Part shown: in pieces, positions 24,220-32,513 of the stretch
Layout of the letters: each line of letters begins with the position of its first letter
Position numbering within the stretch: the first letter of the stretch is position 1
Origin: Kitasatospora sp. NBC_00240
GTDB lineage: Bacteria; Actinomycetota; Actinomycetes; Streptomycetales; Streptomycetaceae
DNA: 64,000 nt
Reading direction: 5' to 3'
Assembly (NCBI RefSeq): GCF_026342405.1
Contig: NZ_JAPEMU010000001.1
Span: 9,319,458 to 9,383,457, forward strand
Position numbers and translations under genes: made by a program
The notes under the pieces: generated by a model
Told to the model about the DNA's origin: nothing
Seen by the model: the letters and a program-made list of their open reading frames with translations, nothing else
Database searches by the model: none

Positions 24220-24564
24220 TCAGAGCGCGGCGGTCACGATGATCTCGACCAGCACCTCGGGACGGTAGAGCTGCGCCTCGACGGTCGCGCGGGCGGGCGC
24301 GGTGCCGGCCGGCACCCAGGCGTCCCAGGCCAGGTTCATCTCCGCGAAGTCCTTGACGTTCGCGAGGAAGATCTCCGCGCGCAGCACCTTGGTCTTGTCG
24401 CTGCCGGCCTGCGCGAGCAGGCCGTCGACGGCGGCCAGCACCTGCTTGGTCTGCCCCTCGACGCCCTGGGTGAGGTCCCCGGCGACCTGGCCCGCCAGGT
24501 ACACCGTGCCGTTGTGCACCACGGCCTCGCTCATCCGCTCGCCGGTGCCGAACCGCTGGATCAT
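24220..24564 (-). CDS. RidA-family enamine/imine deaminase
   Basis: A 114-aa trimeric RidA/YjgF protein. Typical elements are V-V-H-N-G-T-V-Y-L-A-G-Q-V, then V-L-R-A-E-I-F-L-A-N-V-K-D-F-A-E-M-N and P-A-R-A-T-V-E-A-Q-L. The last holds the conserved arginine that holds the substrate carboxylate in active members. Such proteins hydrolyse reactive 2-aminoacrylate-like enamines. ATG at 24564 gives the usual short N-terminus. It is a single gene, with no partner in sight. Confidence 0.85.
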   Translation of the reverse strand: MIQRFGTGERMSEAVVHNGTVYLAGQVAGDLTQGVEGQTKQVLAAVDGLLAQAGSDKTKVLRAEIFLANVKDFAEMNLAWDAWVPAGTAPARATVEAQLYRPEVLVEIIVTAAL

Positions 24565-25125
24565 GATTGTGGGACCTCCGGTAGATCGTTCAGGAGCGCC
24601 GATGGTAGCCGCGCCGCCGCTCCGCCGTCGGCCCCGTCCAAGCTGTGACCGCCCGCCCGGGGCGGCCACACGCGCCGTGGTCCTCGCGCCCGCGGCCGGT
24701 GGCCGTCCGTCACGGGTGGGAGGATGAGGTCATGGCCGAGTTCCCGATCCTCGAGCGTCGTGCCCGGCTGCTGGAGTACGCCCGGAGCCTGACCCCACCG
24801 TCGGGGTGGAAGGTGGAGGTGTCGGGCGACGAGATCATCATGACGGCAGGCCCTTCCGTCGTTCATCGGCGCAACCTGCTGATGGTCCGTGGGCAGTTCG
24901 ACGCGCACCGGCCCGCCGGGATGATGCCGAGCGAGAACACGGACCTGGCGTCCCCGGACGTCGGCAAGTTCCGCAACCTGGACCTGACCTGCATCCCGGT
25001 CTCGGCGGTCGAGCTCGGTGGCAACGACGTTCCGGCGGAGCCGGCGGCCGTCGCGGTGGAGATCGTGTCCTCCTCGAACCCGGAGAACGACCTGATCGGC
25101 AAGGTCCGCGACCACCCGCTGATGC

Positions 25126-25133
25126 ACATTCCG
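25126..25133. repeat. left target-site duplication
   Basis: ACATTCCG, repeated exactly at 27537-27544 on the other side of the element. Confidence 0.9.
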
Positions 25134-25233
25134 GGCTCTGGCAAGATTTTCGTAGCTGGAGATCGTCTTGGTTCGGTGGGTGCTCGAACCGCGTTGCGGT
25201 CTGCCGTTTCCACCGACCTGGATGGTCGTACGG

Positions 25234-25782
25234 CTACTGGGTCGGACCGGTCAACGTCTCGATCGACAGACGCGGGCACCCCTCCTGCGTCCTGGTGCGG
25301 CCTGCCAGCTCTTCCGAGGGTTCGGCGCCACCTTGAAGGGCATCGACGTAGGCCCGTGCTTCCCGCAGACTCAGCTGCGGGGCTTGCTTCCGCAGGTGGC
25401 TCATCGCGGCCACGACACCGGCGGAGTGTACGAGTGCCCGGACGGACGAGACCAGTGGGTCAGGCGGTCGGATGCCCTTGATCTGTTGGAGGTAGAGCTC
25501 CTCCCAGTTCTCGGCTATCCACGTAGTGGTGGGGATGTGGTGGATGCTGCCGTCGTGTCGGTCCACCAGATAGGGGCCGCTGCCGATGAGGCTGTGACGC
25601 GGGTCACGGGTGCGTGCGTACTCCGCGGAGTTCCAGAAGACGAGCCAGCCGACTGCACCCTCCTCCACGGCGCAGACGGCGAGTTCGAGGAGCGGTCCTG
25701 CCCACGTCAGCCGTTCTCGGGCCAGTAGGGATTCGACAAGCTCGACGGCGCGTTCCTTGGAAATCACACTTCCATCATTCAC
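25234..25782 (-). CDS. Imm35/YrhB-like protein carried by the IS
   Basis: A 182-aa protein inside the ISL3 element, 80 bases past the transposase stop. The core resembles the YrhB/immunity-35 family: A-V-E-L-V-E-S-L-L, V-G-W-L-V-F-W-N-S-A-E-Y-A-R-T-R-D-P, then L-I-G-S-G-P-Y-L-V-D-R-H-D-G-S-I-H. A helical C-terminal module follows (L-R-K-Q-A-P-Q-L-S-L-R-E-A-R-A-Y-V-D-A-L), like the L7/L12-type tails of some toxin-linked proteins. The start is GTG 25782 or, more family-like, GTG 25767. Members are thought to neutralise secreted toxins. Here it is cargo, and no cognate toxin is seen in the window. Confidence 0.7.
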   Translation of the reverse strand: MNDGSVISKERAVELVESLLARERLTWAGPLLELAVCAVEEGAVGWLVFWNSAEYARTRDPRHSLIGSGPYLVDRHDGSIHHIPTTTWIAENWEELYLQQIKGIRPPDPLVSSVRALVHSAGVVAAMSHLRKQAPQLSLREARAYVDALQGGAEPSEELAGRTRTQEGCPRLSIETLTGPTQ

Positions 25783-25863
25783 CGCAGGTCAATCGGGTTC
25801 CGGGTTCCGGGTTTCGGGAGGCGGGGCGTGGCCGCGCCCGCGTTGAGATCTCAGACGTGGTCC

Positions 25864-27467
25864 TCAGGCCGCGTAGCGGCGGCGGAGGTGGGCGATCAGG
25901 ACGACCCGGTGGCGCAGGAGCGGGACTCCGGCACGTCCTGTCATGATGCGTTGTTGGAGCTTCACGTCGGTGATGCGGCCTTCGTTGACGCCGGAGTTGT
26001 AGTGCGTGGTGATCCCTTGGCGGACCGCTTCCTGGTCTTCGCGAAGGGCGGTGGCGATCCCGGCGAGGGATGGCAGTCCGCTGGTGGTGAGCTGGTCGAG
26101 CCAGCCCGGGAGGGGTGTGGCGTCGCGGGTGTCGAGCATGGCGGCGAACTGGCGGACCAGGTCGTGGGTGCGGTGGAGTTCGGGGCAGTGGTCGAGCAGT
26201 CGGTTCAGGCGTTGTCCGGTCTGGAGGCTGTGCCGGTGGGGTGCGGTGATGATCCAGCGGGCGGCTTCGCGTGGGGAGGGCGGTCGTTCGCGTGGCTCGT
26301 CCAGCGGCAGCCCGCGCCGTAGGGGTGCGAGGGCCATCTTCACGCGCTGGTAGTGGCCCAGGTAGCCCTTGTCGAGGAGTTCCTGGTGCAGGATCTTCGC
26401 GCTGTGCTCGCCTTCGTCCCAGCGTTGTTGCAGGTAGTCGAGGTACGGATCCAGGGCCGAGGGGCGGCGGGGAGCGCGGCGCATCACCTCGTGCCAGGTG
26501 CGGGCGCGGGCGTACTTGCGGACCGTGCGGCGGTCCAGCCCGAGCTGGCGCGCCACCGCGCTGTAGGGACGGCCCGCATCGGTCGGAGCGTGCACCGCCT
26601 CGAACAACCGCTGGGCATGACGGGCGGCCGGAGTGTCCGCCGGTCCGGGATCCGATTGCGCATCCTCGGGAGTCTCTGCCCCGGGCAGTGCAGTGGGTGG
26701 GAGTGCGGCGGGCAGGCAGCCGCGGTGGGTGGCGGCGACTTCCTGAACACGACGGGACAGGCCCTGCCACAGGTGGAACCGGTCACTGACCTGGACAGCG
26801 TCGGGGGCGCCGGCGGCGATGCCCTGCCGGTAGGTGAGCGATCCGTCGCGGCAGGCGATCTCCACACCGGGATGCTCACGGAGCCAGCGGCTCAGCTGCT
26901 CGGCGTCCCGGCCTTCCCAGAGCGTCACCGGCAGGCGGGTGATGGCGTCGACCAGGAGCGTGCCGTAGGTGTCTCCGTACAGCGCGAAGTCGTCCACCCC
27001 CAGCACCCGGGGTGTCACCGATGCCGGCAGCGGCATCCGCATCAGCTGGGCGAGCACGGTGCACCGCGAGAGTACGACGTTGAGGATCCGCAGCATCCGG
27101 GCCCCGCCCCGGCCTGCCAGCACGACACCGACCGCCTCGACCAGGTCCCGCAGCAGCGGGGTCCGCCGCTGGTAGCGCACCGTCAGTCCCGCTATCTGCT
27201 CGGCAAGGTCACCTTCGGGCAGGCAGGCTCCTCGCAGTACAGACGTCGCACACTCAAGTCGATCCGGGCTGGCCGGCCGCCGACCGTCGCGTCTGCCAGG
27301 TGTCGCACATAGCGGCTGTGCACCCATTCGCTCAACGCCCCGCAGCCCGTACACCCCGCCGGATCCCGGGACCGAGTACGGGCCTGGACCACCACCACAG
27401 GACCGGATGCATCGACCGAGGCCACCAACACATCAGCCAAGTGCGGCAACAGCGAGGTCAGTTCAAT
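25864..27467 (-). pseudogene. ISL3-family transposase, frameshifted
   Basis: The N-terminal part (from about 27467) has the zinc-ribbon of ISL3 enzymes: G-C-T-G-C-G-A-L-S-E-W-V-H-S-R-Y, then L-Y-C-E-E-P-A-C-P-K-V-T. It then stops early at 27192. The rest continues one frame over as A-E-Q-I-A-G-L-T-V-R-Y-Q-R-R-T, followed by the DDE-type core: L-G-V-D-D-F-A-L-Y-G-D-T-Y-G-T, D-R-F-H-L-W-Q-G-L and the final G-V-N-E-G-R-I-T-D. One C appears to be missing at about 27209. No ATG, GTG or TTG lies at the head of the frame, only ATT. This copy is probably unable to move by itself. Confidence 0.8.
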
Positions 27468-27536
27468 AGAACACCGTGAGAGGCTGCCCACCGCCGGGGC
27501 GAAACGATCTCCGGCTACGAAAATCTTGCCGGAGCC

Positions 27537-27544
27537 ACATTCCG
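27537..27544. repeat. right target-site duplication
   Basis: ACATTCCG, matching 25126-25133. Confidence 0.9.
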
Positions 27545-27718
27545 CTGTACCTGCTGATCGATCCCCGCGACGGCGCGATCGTGCTGTACCCGGCACCGGC
27601 CGCAGGCGTCCACCGCCAGCGCTGGAGCGGCAGCTTCGGCGACCTGGTGCCGATCCCCGCGCCCTTCGCCTTCGACCTGGCCACCGGCGACCTGGTCCGC
27701 TACCCGGTCTGAGTCGCG

Positions 27719-27905
27719 CGCCCGCGCCGGCCCGCCCGCGCCGGTCCGCCCGCGCCGGTCCGCCCGCGCCGGCCCGCCCGCGCCGGTCCGCCCGCGCCGG
27801 TCCGCCCGCGCCGGTCCGCCCGCGCCGGTCCGCCCGCGCCGGTCCGCCCGCGCCGGTCCGCCCGCGTCGGCCCGCCCGCGTCGGCCCGCCCGCGTCGGCC
27901 CGCCG
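27719..27905. repeat. 15-bp minisatellite, about 12 copies
   Basis: The unit GCGCCGGTCCGCCCG, with C/T and C/G variants, fills the space between the convergent Uma2 3' end and the Mrr-TerD gene. All three forward frames are stop-free but have no start or ribosome site. Confidence 0.85.
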
Positions 27906-27928
27906 GCGCCGGCCGGCCCGCCCGTCCG

Positions 27929-28996
27929 CTACGCGTCGTCCACCTCCAGGCCGTAGGCGACCACGGCCTGGTGCAGTCCGCCCGGGTACCCGGCGAGGGC
28001 GGGGGTGAAGTCCCGGTCGCCGGCGCTGTCGCGGTCGAAGCGGCCCAGGCGCATCGCGGTGTTGGTGCGGGCGCCGTCGGCCAGGTGCACCACGGCCGGG
28101 GCCTGGTCGGCGCCGGGTTCCAGGATCAGCGCCGGCCCCGCGAACCCGGCCATGGTCGCCGCGGGGTGGTTGCCGGTGTCGGCCGCGGCGACGATGACCA
28201 GCCGGTCGGCGTCGGCGGGCAGCGCGTCGAAGTCGACCATCAGGCAGGCGTTCGCGTCGCCGTAGCCGGTGACCAGCCGCACCGAGCCGTCCGGCGTCGA
28301 GCCGTTGTTGTAGAACACCAGGTGCTCGTCCGACAGTGCCCTGTTGCCCCGGCACACCAGGGCGGCGATGTCGTACTCCTGCTCGCCGGTCCAGTGCAGC
28401 AGCAGCCGGGCGGGCTCGGCGGCGACCTCGACCTCGGGCAGCTCCTCCCCGCCGCCCGCGCCCCCGAACCGGGCCGCCGCGAACACCTCGTGGAAGCCGT
28501 GGTGCTTGAGCAGACCGACCAGCTCGGCGCCGTTGATCAGGGCGATCGGTTTGCCCGCGACGAACTGGTGCGAGCTGGGCCCGAACCTGCTGGTGGTGAC
28601 GAGCACCGCCTTCGTCGCGGCCCGGTCGTGCTGCAGCGTGCCGTACAGGTCCCGCACCGCCGACGGTGTCACCGTGTCCCGGTACCGCTTCACCTGCACG
28701 ATCACGTTCCCCCCGCGGAAGGGGTCGGTGTCGATGCCGCGCACGTCCACCCCGCCGTCCCGCGAGCGGGCCGTCAGCTCGACCTTCATGCCCATCGCCT
28801 CCATCAGCCGGGCGATCAGCTGCTCGAACTCCACCGGGTCCATCGCCAGCAGGAGCTGCAGCTCGTGCACCCGCTTCGTCATCCGGCCGCGATTGGCGTT
28901 GGTGTCGTCGCGCAGGTGACGGAACAGCATCCGCTGCGCGCGGCGCTCGTCGGTGTCGGGGTTGCTGAGGCGGTGGAGCTTGCGGCTTCGGGACAT
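27929..28996 (-). CDS. Mrr-type nuclease fused to a TerD domain
   Basis: A 355-aa fusion. Residues about 45-175 form an Mrr-like restriction endonuclease domain: M-D-P-V-E-F-E-Q-L-I, S-R-D-G-G-V-D-V (D84) and I-V-Q-V-K-R-Y (Q101, K103), i.e. D...QxK, plus V-T-P-S-A-V-R-D-L-Y-G. Residues about 195-355 form a TerD-like domain: E-Y-D-I-A-A-L-V-C, H-L-V-F-Y-N-N-G-S-T-P-D-G-S-V-R and D-A-D-R-L-V-I-V-A-A, with acidic residues suited to calcium. AAGGGGGG stands 5 bases before ATG 28996. Genomic work on Ter systems has linked TerD with nucleases in a proposed anti-phage or DNA-damage role. A nuclease sensing membrane or calcium signals is inference. Confidence 0.85.
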   Translation of the reverse strand: MSRSRKLHRLSNPDTDERRAQRMLFRHLRDDTNANRGRMTKRVHELQLLLAMDPVEFEQLIARLMEAMGMKVELTARSRDGGVDVRGIDTDPFRGGNVIVQVKRYRDTVTPSAVRDLYGTLQHDRAATKAVLVTTSRFGPSSHQFVAGKPIALINGAELVGLLKHHGFHEVFAAARFGGAGGGEELPEVEVAAEPARLLLHWTGEQEYDIAALVCRGNRALSDEHLVFYNNGSTPDGSVRLVTGYGDANACLMVDFDALPADADRLVIVAAADTGNHPAATMAGFAGPALILEPGADQAPAVVHLADGARTNTAMRLGRFDRDSAGDRDFTPALAGYPGGLHQAVVAYGLEVDDA

Positions 28997-29272
28997 ACGT
29001 CGCCCCCCTTGGAGGTTGACCGGGCGTGGCACGCGCCAGATTAGGGGCTGAGCTGATGCCCTGTCAGGCGCCTACGGGAATTGATCATTCCTGAAAGGAG
29101 ACCGGCCCCGGGGCGGTGGCGGGCCGGCCGTCACGGCGGCCCCACCGGGGGACCTGCGTCCTGGTCGGGACCTGCGTCCTGGTCGGGACCCTGCGCCGCC
29201 GGTCTGGGTCCTCCCGTCCCCGGTCGGGGGCCCGGCGTCGCCGGGCCCGGGCCTGGGGCCGCCGCCCTGCGG
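28997..29272. other. intergenic region
   Basis: About 275 bases with the promoter side of the Mrr-TerD gene, an 18-bp direct duplication (ACCTGCGTCCTGGTCGGG, two copies at about 29152-29187) and no gene. Confidence 0.5.
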
Positions 29273-30886
29273 TCAGGCCGTTCTCCCGCTCGCGCGGGCG
29301 GCGGCCTGCGCGGACGCGTCGCCGCCGGCGGCGGTGACCCGGGTGCCCGGGTGTGCCAGGGCGCACAGGAAGGCGACCGTGAGGGCCGCCGCCATGCCGT
29401 ACAGCACGGGCGCGTTCGCCTCGGCGAAGTCGTGCCGGATCGCGTCCAGCAGGGTGGTCCCGACGCCGGTGGCGGGGTTCTGCCCGCCCGGGCCGTGGCC
29501 GGTGATGCTCCCGGTGATGGTGGCGGCCACCGCGGGCGCGGCGTCGGCCGGGACGCCGCCGGCGACCAGCGTTTGCTGCACGTTGCGGGTGGTGCTGTGC
29601 AGCAGGACGGTGCCCAGCACGGCCAGGCCCAGGCTGGCCGAGTAGTTGCGCACGGTCTGGGTGATCCCGGTGACCTCGCCGTAGGAGGCGTCGATCGCGC
29701 GGTTGACCGCGTCCGTCGAGGCCGGCGTCAGCAGCAGTCCGATCCCCGCGCCCGCCAGCACGATGTACGGCCACTGCGCGCCGAGCGACAGGTCGGTGAT
29801 CTTCCAGGCCCAGAGCGCGAAGCCGACCGCGGACACCGCCGTGCCCAGCAGTATCGGCGGGCGCGCGCCGCGCCGGTCCAGCATCCGCCCGCCGACCTGC
29901 GAGCCGGGGGCGAAACCGGCGAAGAACACCAGCAGGTACAGCCCCGCCTCGCTCGGCGACTGCTCCAGCGCCACCTGGGCGTAGACGGAGGCGAAGAAGA
30001 ACACCGGCACGAAGGCGATCATGGCGAAGAACAGCACCGCGTTGTCCGCCGCGAACGCCCGGTCGGCGAAGACCCGCAGCTTGATCAGCGGATGCTCGGT
30101 GCCCAGCTCCACCAGCACGAACACCGCCAGCACCAGCAGGCCTCCCACGATGCACAGCCAGGTCGCCCAACTGCCCCAGCCCCAGGACGCCGCCTGCTGC
30201 AGGCCGAGCACGCTCAGCCCCATCCCGGCCGCCGCCAGGACGGCGCCCGTCCAGTCGATCGGCTCCCGGCGCGCGGTGTTGCGGATCCCGGCCAGCACCG
30301 TCAGCACCACCGCGACCACCGCCACCGGCACGTTGACCCAGAAGATCGCCCGCCAGGTCCAGCCGGTCAGCCAGCCGCCCAGCAGCGGGCCGATCGCCGT
30401 CAGCCCGCCCGCCACCCCGAAGAACAGCGCCAGCGCCCGCCCGCGCCGCTCCACCGGGAACACCTCCACCACCACCGCGAGCGCCGCCGGGAACATCAGG
30501 GCCGCACCCAGGCCCTGCACCGCCCGGAAGCAGATCAGCCAGGTCTCGGCGCCCTCCCCGGACGGCACCGCCCCGCACAGCGCCGAGGCGACCACGAAGG
30601 TCAGCGTCCCGACCAGCATCATCCGCTTGTGGCCCAGCACGTCCGCCAGCCGCCCGCCCAGGGCGAAGAACGCGGCCAGCGACAGCAGGTAGGCGTTCAC
30701 CACCCACTGCATGCCGACCGCCGACAGGCCCAGCTCGCGGATGATGTCGGGCGCGGCGATCGACACGATCGTCTGGTCGATGAACGTCATCGACACCGCG
30801 AACAGCATCGCCGCCAGCGTCAGCGACTGGCTGGCCGCCACGGGCGCGCAGCCCTGCGGGGTGGGGTCGGGCCGCCGGCCTGCCAT
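29273..30886 (-). CDS. DHA2-type MFS drug exporter
   Basis: A 537-aa transporter with 14 predicted membrane helices. Family marks are V-S-M-T-F-I-D-Q-T-I-V-S-I-A-A-P-D-I in helix 1, L-G-G-R-L-A-D-V-L-G-H-K-R-M in the 2-3 loop, R-A-V-Q-G-L-G-A-A-L-M-F-P-A-A-L in helix 4 and G-P-L-L-G-G-W-L-T in helix 5 (antiporter motif C). An extracellular loop near the end (H-S-T-T-R-N-V-Q-Q-T-L) fits the QacA/EmrB type. It is probably a proton-driven exporter of toxic compounds. ATG 30886 is preferred; the frame upstream is repeat sequence. No dedicated regulator is adjacent. Confidence 0.9.
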   Translation of the reverse strand: MAGRRPDPTPQGCAPVAASQSLTLAAMLFAVSMTFIDQTIVSIAAPDIIRELGLSAVGMQWVVNAYLLSLAAFFALGGRLADVLGHKRMMLVGTLTFVVASALCGAVPSGEGAETWLICFRAVQGLGAALMFPAALAVVVEVFPVERRGRALALFFGVAGGLTAIGPLLGGWLTGWTWRAIFWVNVPVAVVAVVLTVLAGIRNTARREPIDWTGAVLAAAGMGLSVLGLQQAASWGWGSWATWLCIVGGLLVLAVFVLVELGTEHPLIKLRVFADRAFAADNAVLFFAMIAFVPVFFFASVYAQVALEQSPSEAGLYLLVFFAGFAPGSQVGGRMLDRRGARPPILLGTAVSAVGFALWAWKITDLSLGAQWPYIVLAGAGIGLLLTPASTDAVNRAIDASYGEVTGITQTVRNYSASLGLAVLGTVLLHSTTRNVQQTLVAGGVPADAAPAVAATITGSITGHGPGGQNPATGVGTTLLDAIRHDFAEANAPVLYGMAAALTVAFLCALAHPGTRVTAAGGDASAQAAARASGRTA

Positions 30887-31357
30887 CCGCCTCGTCCTTC
30901 CGTCCTTCGGGCCCGCCGCACGCCGGCCCCACGCCTGACGACCGGGAGGAAGCCGCCCCCGACCGGGCCGGGGGCCGGGCCGCGGGACCGCGCCCGGTCC
31001 ACCCACCGACCCTGCCCGGACGTCGCAGCGGCACGGGGCAACGCCACGTCCCGCCGACGCGATGTCAGCTGTTCGGCGGAGCGGCGGCTGCCGGGGCCCG
31101 GCACCCCGCGCCGGCGCCGGTGCCCGTGCCCCGGCAGCCGCCGCTCCGCGCCCGCACCGCCGCTCCGCGCCCGCACCGCCGCTCCGCGCCCGCACCGCCG
31201 GCCGCTCCGCGCCCGCACCGGTGCCGGTGCGGCGGTGGCCGGGCTCGCCAAGGGAGCGTCCGCACCGTCCCCGCGACACCGCCCGCGACGAATCCGGAGA
31301 CTGTTCCGGCGCATTCACCGGACCGTCGGTGACGTTGACGGCGTCGACGAACGGAAT
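30887..31357. other. gene-free region with repeats
   Basis: About 470 bases upstream of the exporter with an 18-bp array (31141-31220) and hairpin-prone GCCGGGGCCCGGC. No gene is supported. Confidence 0.45.
31141..31220. repeat. 18-bp tandem repeat, about 4 copies
   Basis: The unit GCTCCGCGCCCGCACCGC is repeated about four times, the last copy after a 3-base insertion. Confidence 0.8.
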
Positions 31358-32161
31358 TCAGCCCCGGTGTGCCCGCGCCGCGGCCGGTGTTCCTTTCCGG
31401 CCGCCGGAAGCGGTGACGGATTCCCGTCCTGAGCGGAATCGCCGGCGGATCGCGGTGGTGGTCGTTGTCGGTCCCGCGCCGGGAGGTGGCCGCGGACCCC
31501 TTTCCCGCCACGACGGCGCCGGGTTTCTGCGCGGCCGCCCGGGTGCTGCCGAGAATGCCGAGAGGCCGCCGGTTCCCGTGACCGAACCGCGCCGCGCCGA
31601 GCGGCAGATGGACCTCCCGGGCCGTCCCGCCGCGCTGCCGGTGCAATTCGGCAGCCGGCCGCCGTCGTGCGCGCACAGCGCCGTCACCGCTTTCACGCCC
31701 GGGTTCGCCGATCCGGGCACCGAACCGCCGGGCGCGGGATCGCACCGAGAGGCGGAAACCTGCAATCGCCCGGCCGTCGGGACGCGAAAGCGAAGCGGCG
31801 CCGGGTCGCACCGCGCCGATGTGCCGGGGCGTTCCGCCCGGAGGGAATTCCCGTCGTCGGGAACGTGGAACCCGGCGGCCGTGCCCGCACCCCGTGCGGG
31901 TCGCGGCGACCGGGCGGACGGCCCCGCGCCGTCGATCGCCGCGCAGGGGCCCGACCCGGGCGAAGGCGCCGCCACGGCGTACGCCGCCAGGTCGTACGCC
32001 GCGGCGTCGTACGGCACGAGGTCGGCCGTACCAGCAGGTACGGCCGCCGGTACGTGGGCCGGTGTGCCGGCCGGGCCGCTCCGCCGGGCCGCGGGGCGGG
32101 CGACCCGGCGGGCGAGCCGGCCGGCGCGGGGCGTGGGGCGGGCGGTCGCGGTGGGCGGCAT
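31358..32161 (-). CDS. possible hypothetical protein
   Basis: A 267-codon frame whose ATG at 32161 has an excellent ribosome site (GGAGGA, 5 bases). The first 90 codons are plausible: A-D-L-V-P-Y-D-A-A-A-Y-D-L-A-A-Y-A-V-A-A. Later sequence is Arg/Pro/Ser-rich with weaker codon bias, so the true gene may be shorter or frameshifted. No domain or membrane segment was recognised. It is divergent from the sortase-substrate gene. Confidence 0.3.
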   Translation of the reverse strand: MPPTATARPTPRAGRLARRVARPAARRSGPAGTPAHVPAAVPAGTADLVPYDAAAYDLAAYAVAAPSPGSGPCAAIDGAGPSARSPRPARGAGTAAGFHVPDDGNSLRAERPGTSARCDPAPLRFRVPTAGRLQVSASRCDPAPGGSVPGSANPGVKAVTALCAHDGGRLPNCTGSAAGRPGRSICRSARRGSVTGTGGLSAFSAAPGRPRRNPAPSWRERGPRPPPGAGPTTTTTAIRRRFRSGRESVTASGGRKGTPAAARAHRG

Positions 32162-32513
32162 GAGAGTCCTCCGGCGAAGTGGTGGGGTGCGCTGTCACCG
32201 TGAGAGGAGAACGGCCCGCCGCGCCCGTCCCGGACGTTTATCGCAACGTTATCAATGGCTTTGACGGCGCGTGAGATTCGCCGGGCCGCAACCGAGTTGA
32301 GCGGCGTCGGGCCCGCGAACCGGCGGTTGCATCACGCGCCGATCCCGTGCAAAGTGGCGAACCGCACACTGCGGCAACCCGATCCGCGGGTCCTTCGCGT
32401 CCCGCTGCCCGCACCCCGCGGATCGCGGCAACGCCCAAAATGGGCCACGGTACTTCGGGCCGCAGTCGAGCACCTGTCAAAGGCATTAACCCCATTCCTC
32501 AACGAGGTTCCCC

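Larger units (their letters stand above)
25134..27536 (-). mobile_element. ISL3-family insertion sequence with passenger gene
   Basis: A 2403-bp element bounded by 32-bp inverted repeats that differ at two positions. The left begins GGCTCTGGCAAGATTTTCGT (25134-25165); the right, read inward, begins GGCTCCGGCAAGATTTTCGT (27505-27536). An 8-bp target duplication ACATTCCG flanks it (25126-25133 and 27537-27544). Terminal GGCT, 8-bp duplication and the transposase type all fit ISL3. It carries a frameshifted transposase and an Imm35/YrhB-like gene on the same strand, and it interrupts a Uma2 gene. Confidence 0.92.
24732..27712 (+). pseudogene. Uma2-family endonuclease gene split by an insertion sequence
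   Basis: The 5' part (24732-25133) encodes a typical Uma2/DUF820 start: V-S-G-D-E-I-I-M-T-A-G-P, then N-T-D-L-A-S-P-D-V and A-V-E-I-V-S-S-S-N-P-E-N-D, where the Glu belongs to the PD-(D/E)xK-like site. It breaks off in P-L-M-H-I-P at the element. The 3' part (27545-27712) resumes exactly with L-Y-L-L-I-D-P-R-D-G-A-I-V-L-Y and ends D-L-V-R-Y-P-V. Removing the element plus one 8-bp target copy restores one open frame of about 190 aa. The insertion is therefore clean and probably recent. Uma2 proteins are abundant, poorly understood nuclease-like proteins of actinomycetes. Confidence 0.9.

Noticed and set aside
27713..27928. CRISPR array
   Set aside because: Repeats are 15 bp and directly tandem without unique spacers. 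The same holds for the arrays at 17873, 42286 and 50417; no cas gene is present.
29081..31432. 783-codon plus-strand frame opposite the MFS exporter
   Set aside because: His/Gln/Arg-rich antisense of a clear 14-helix transporter.
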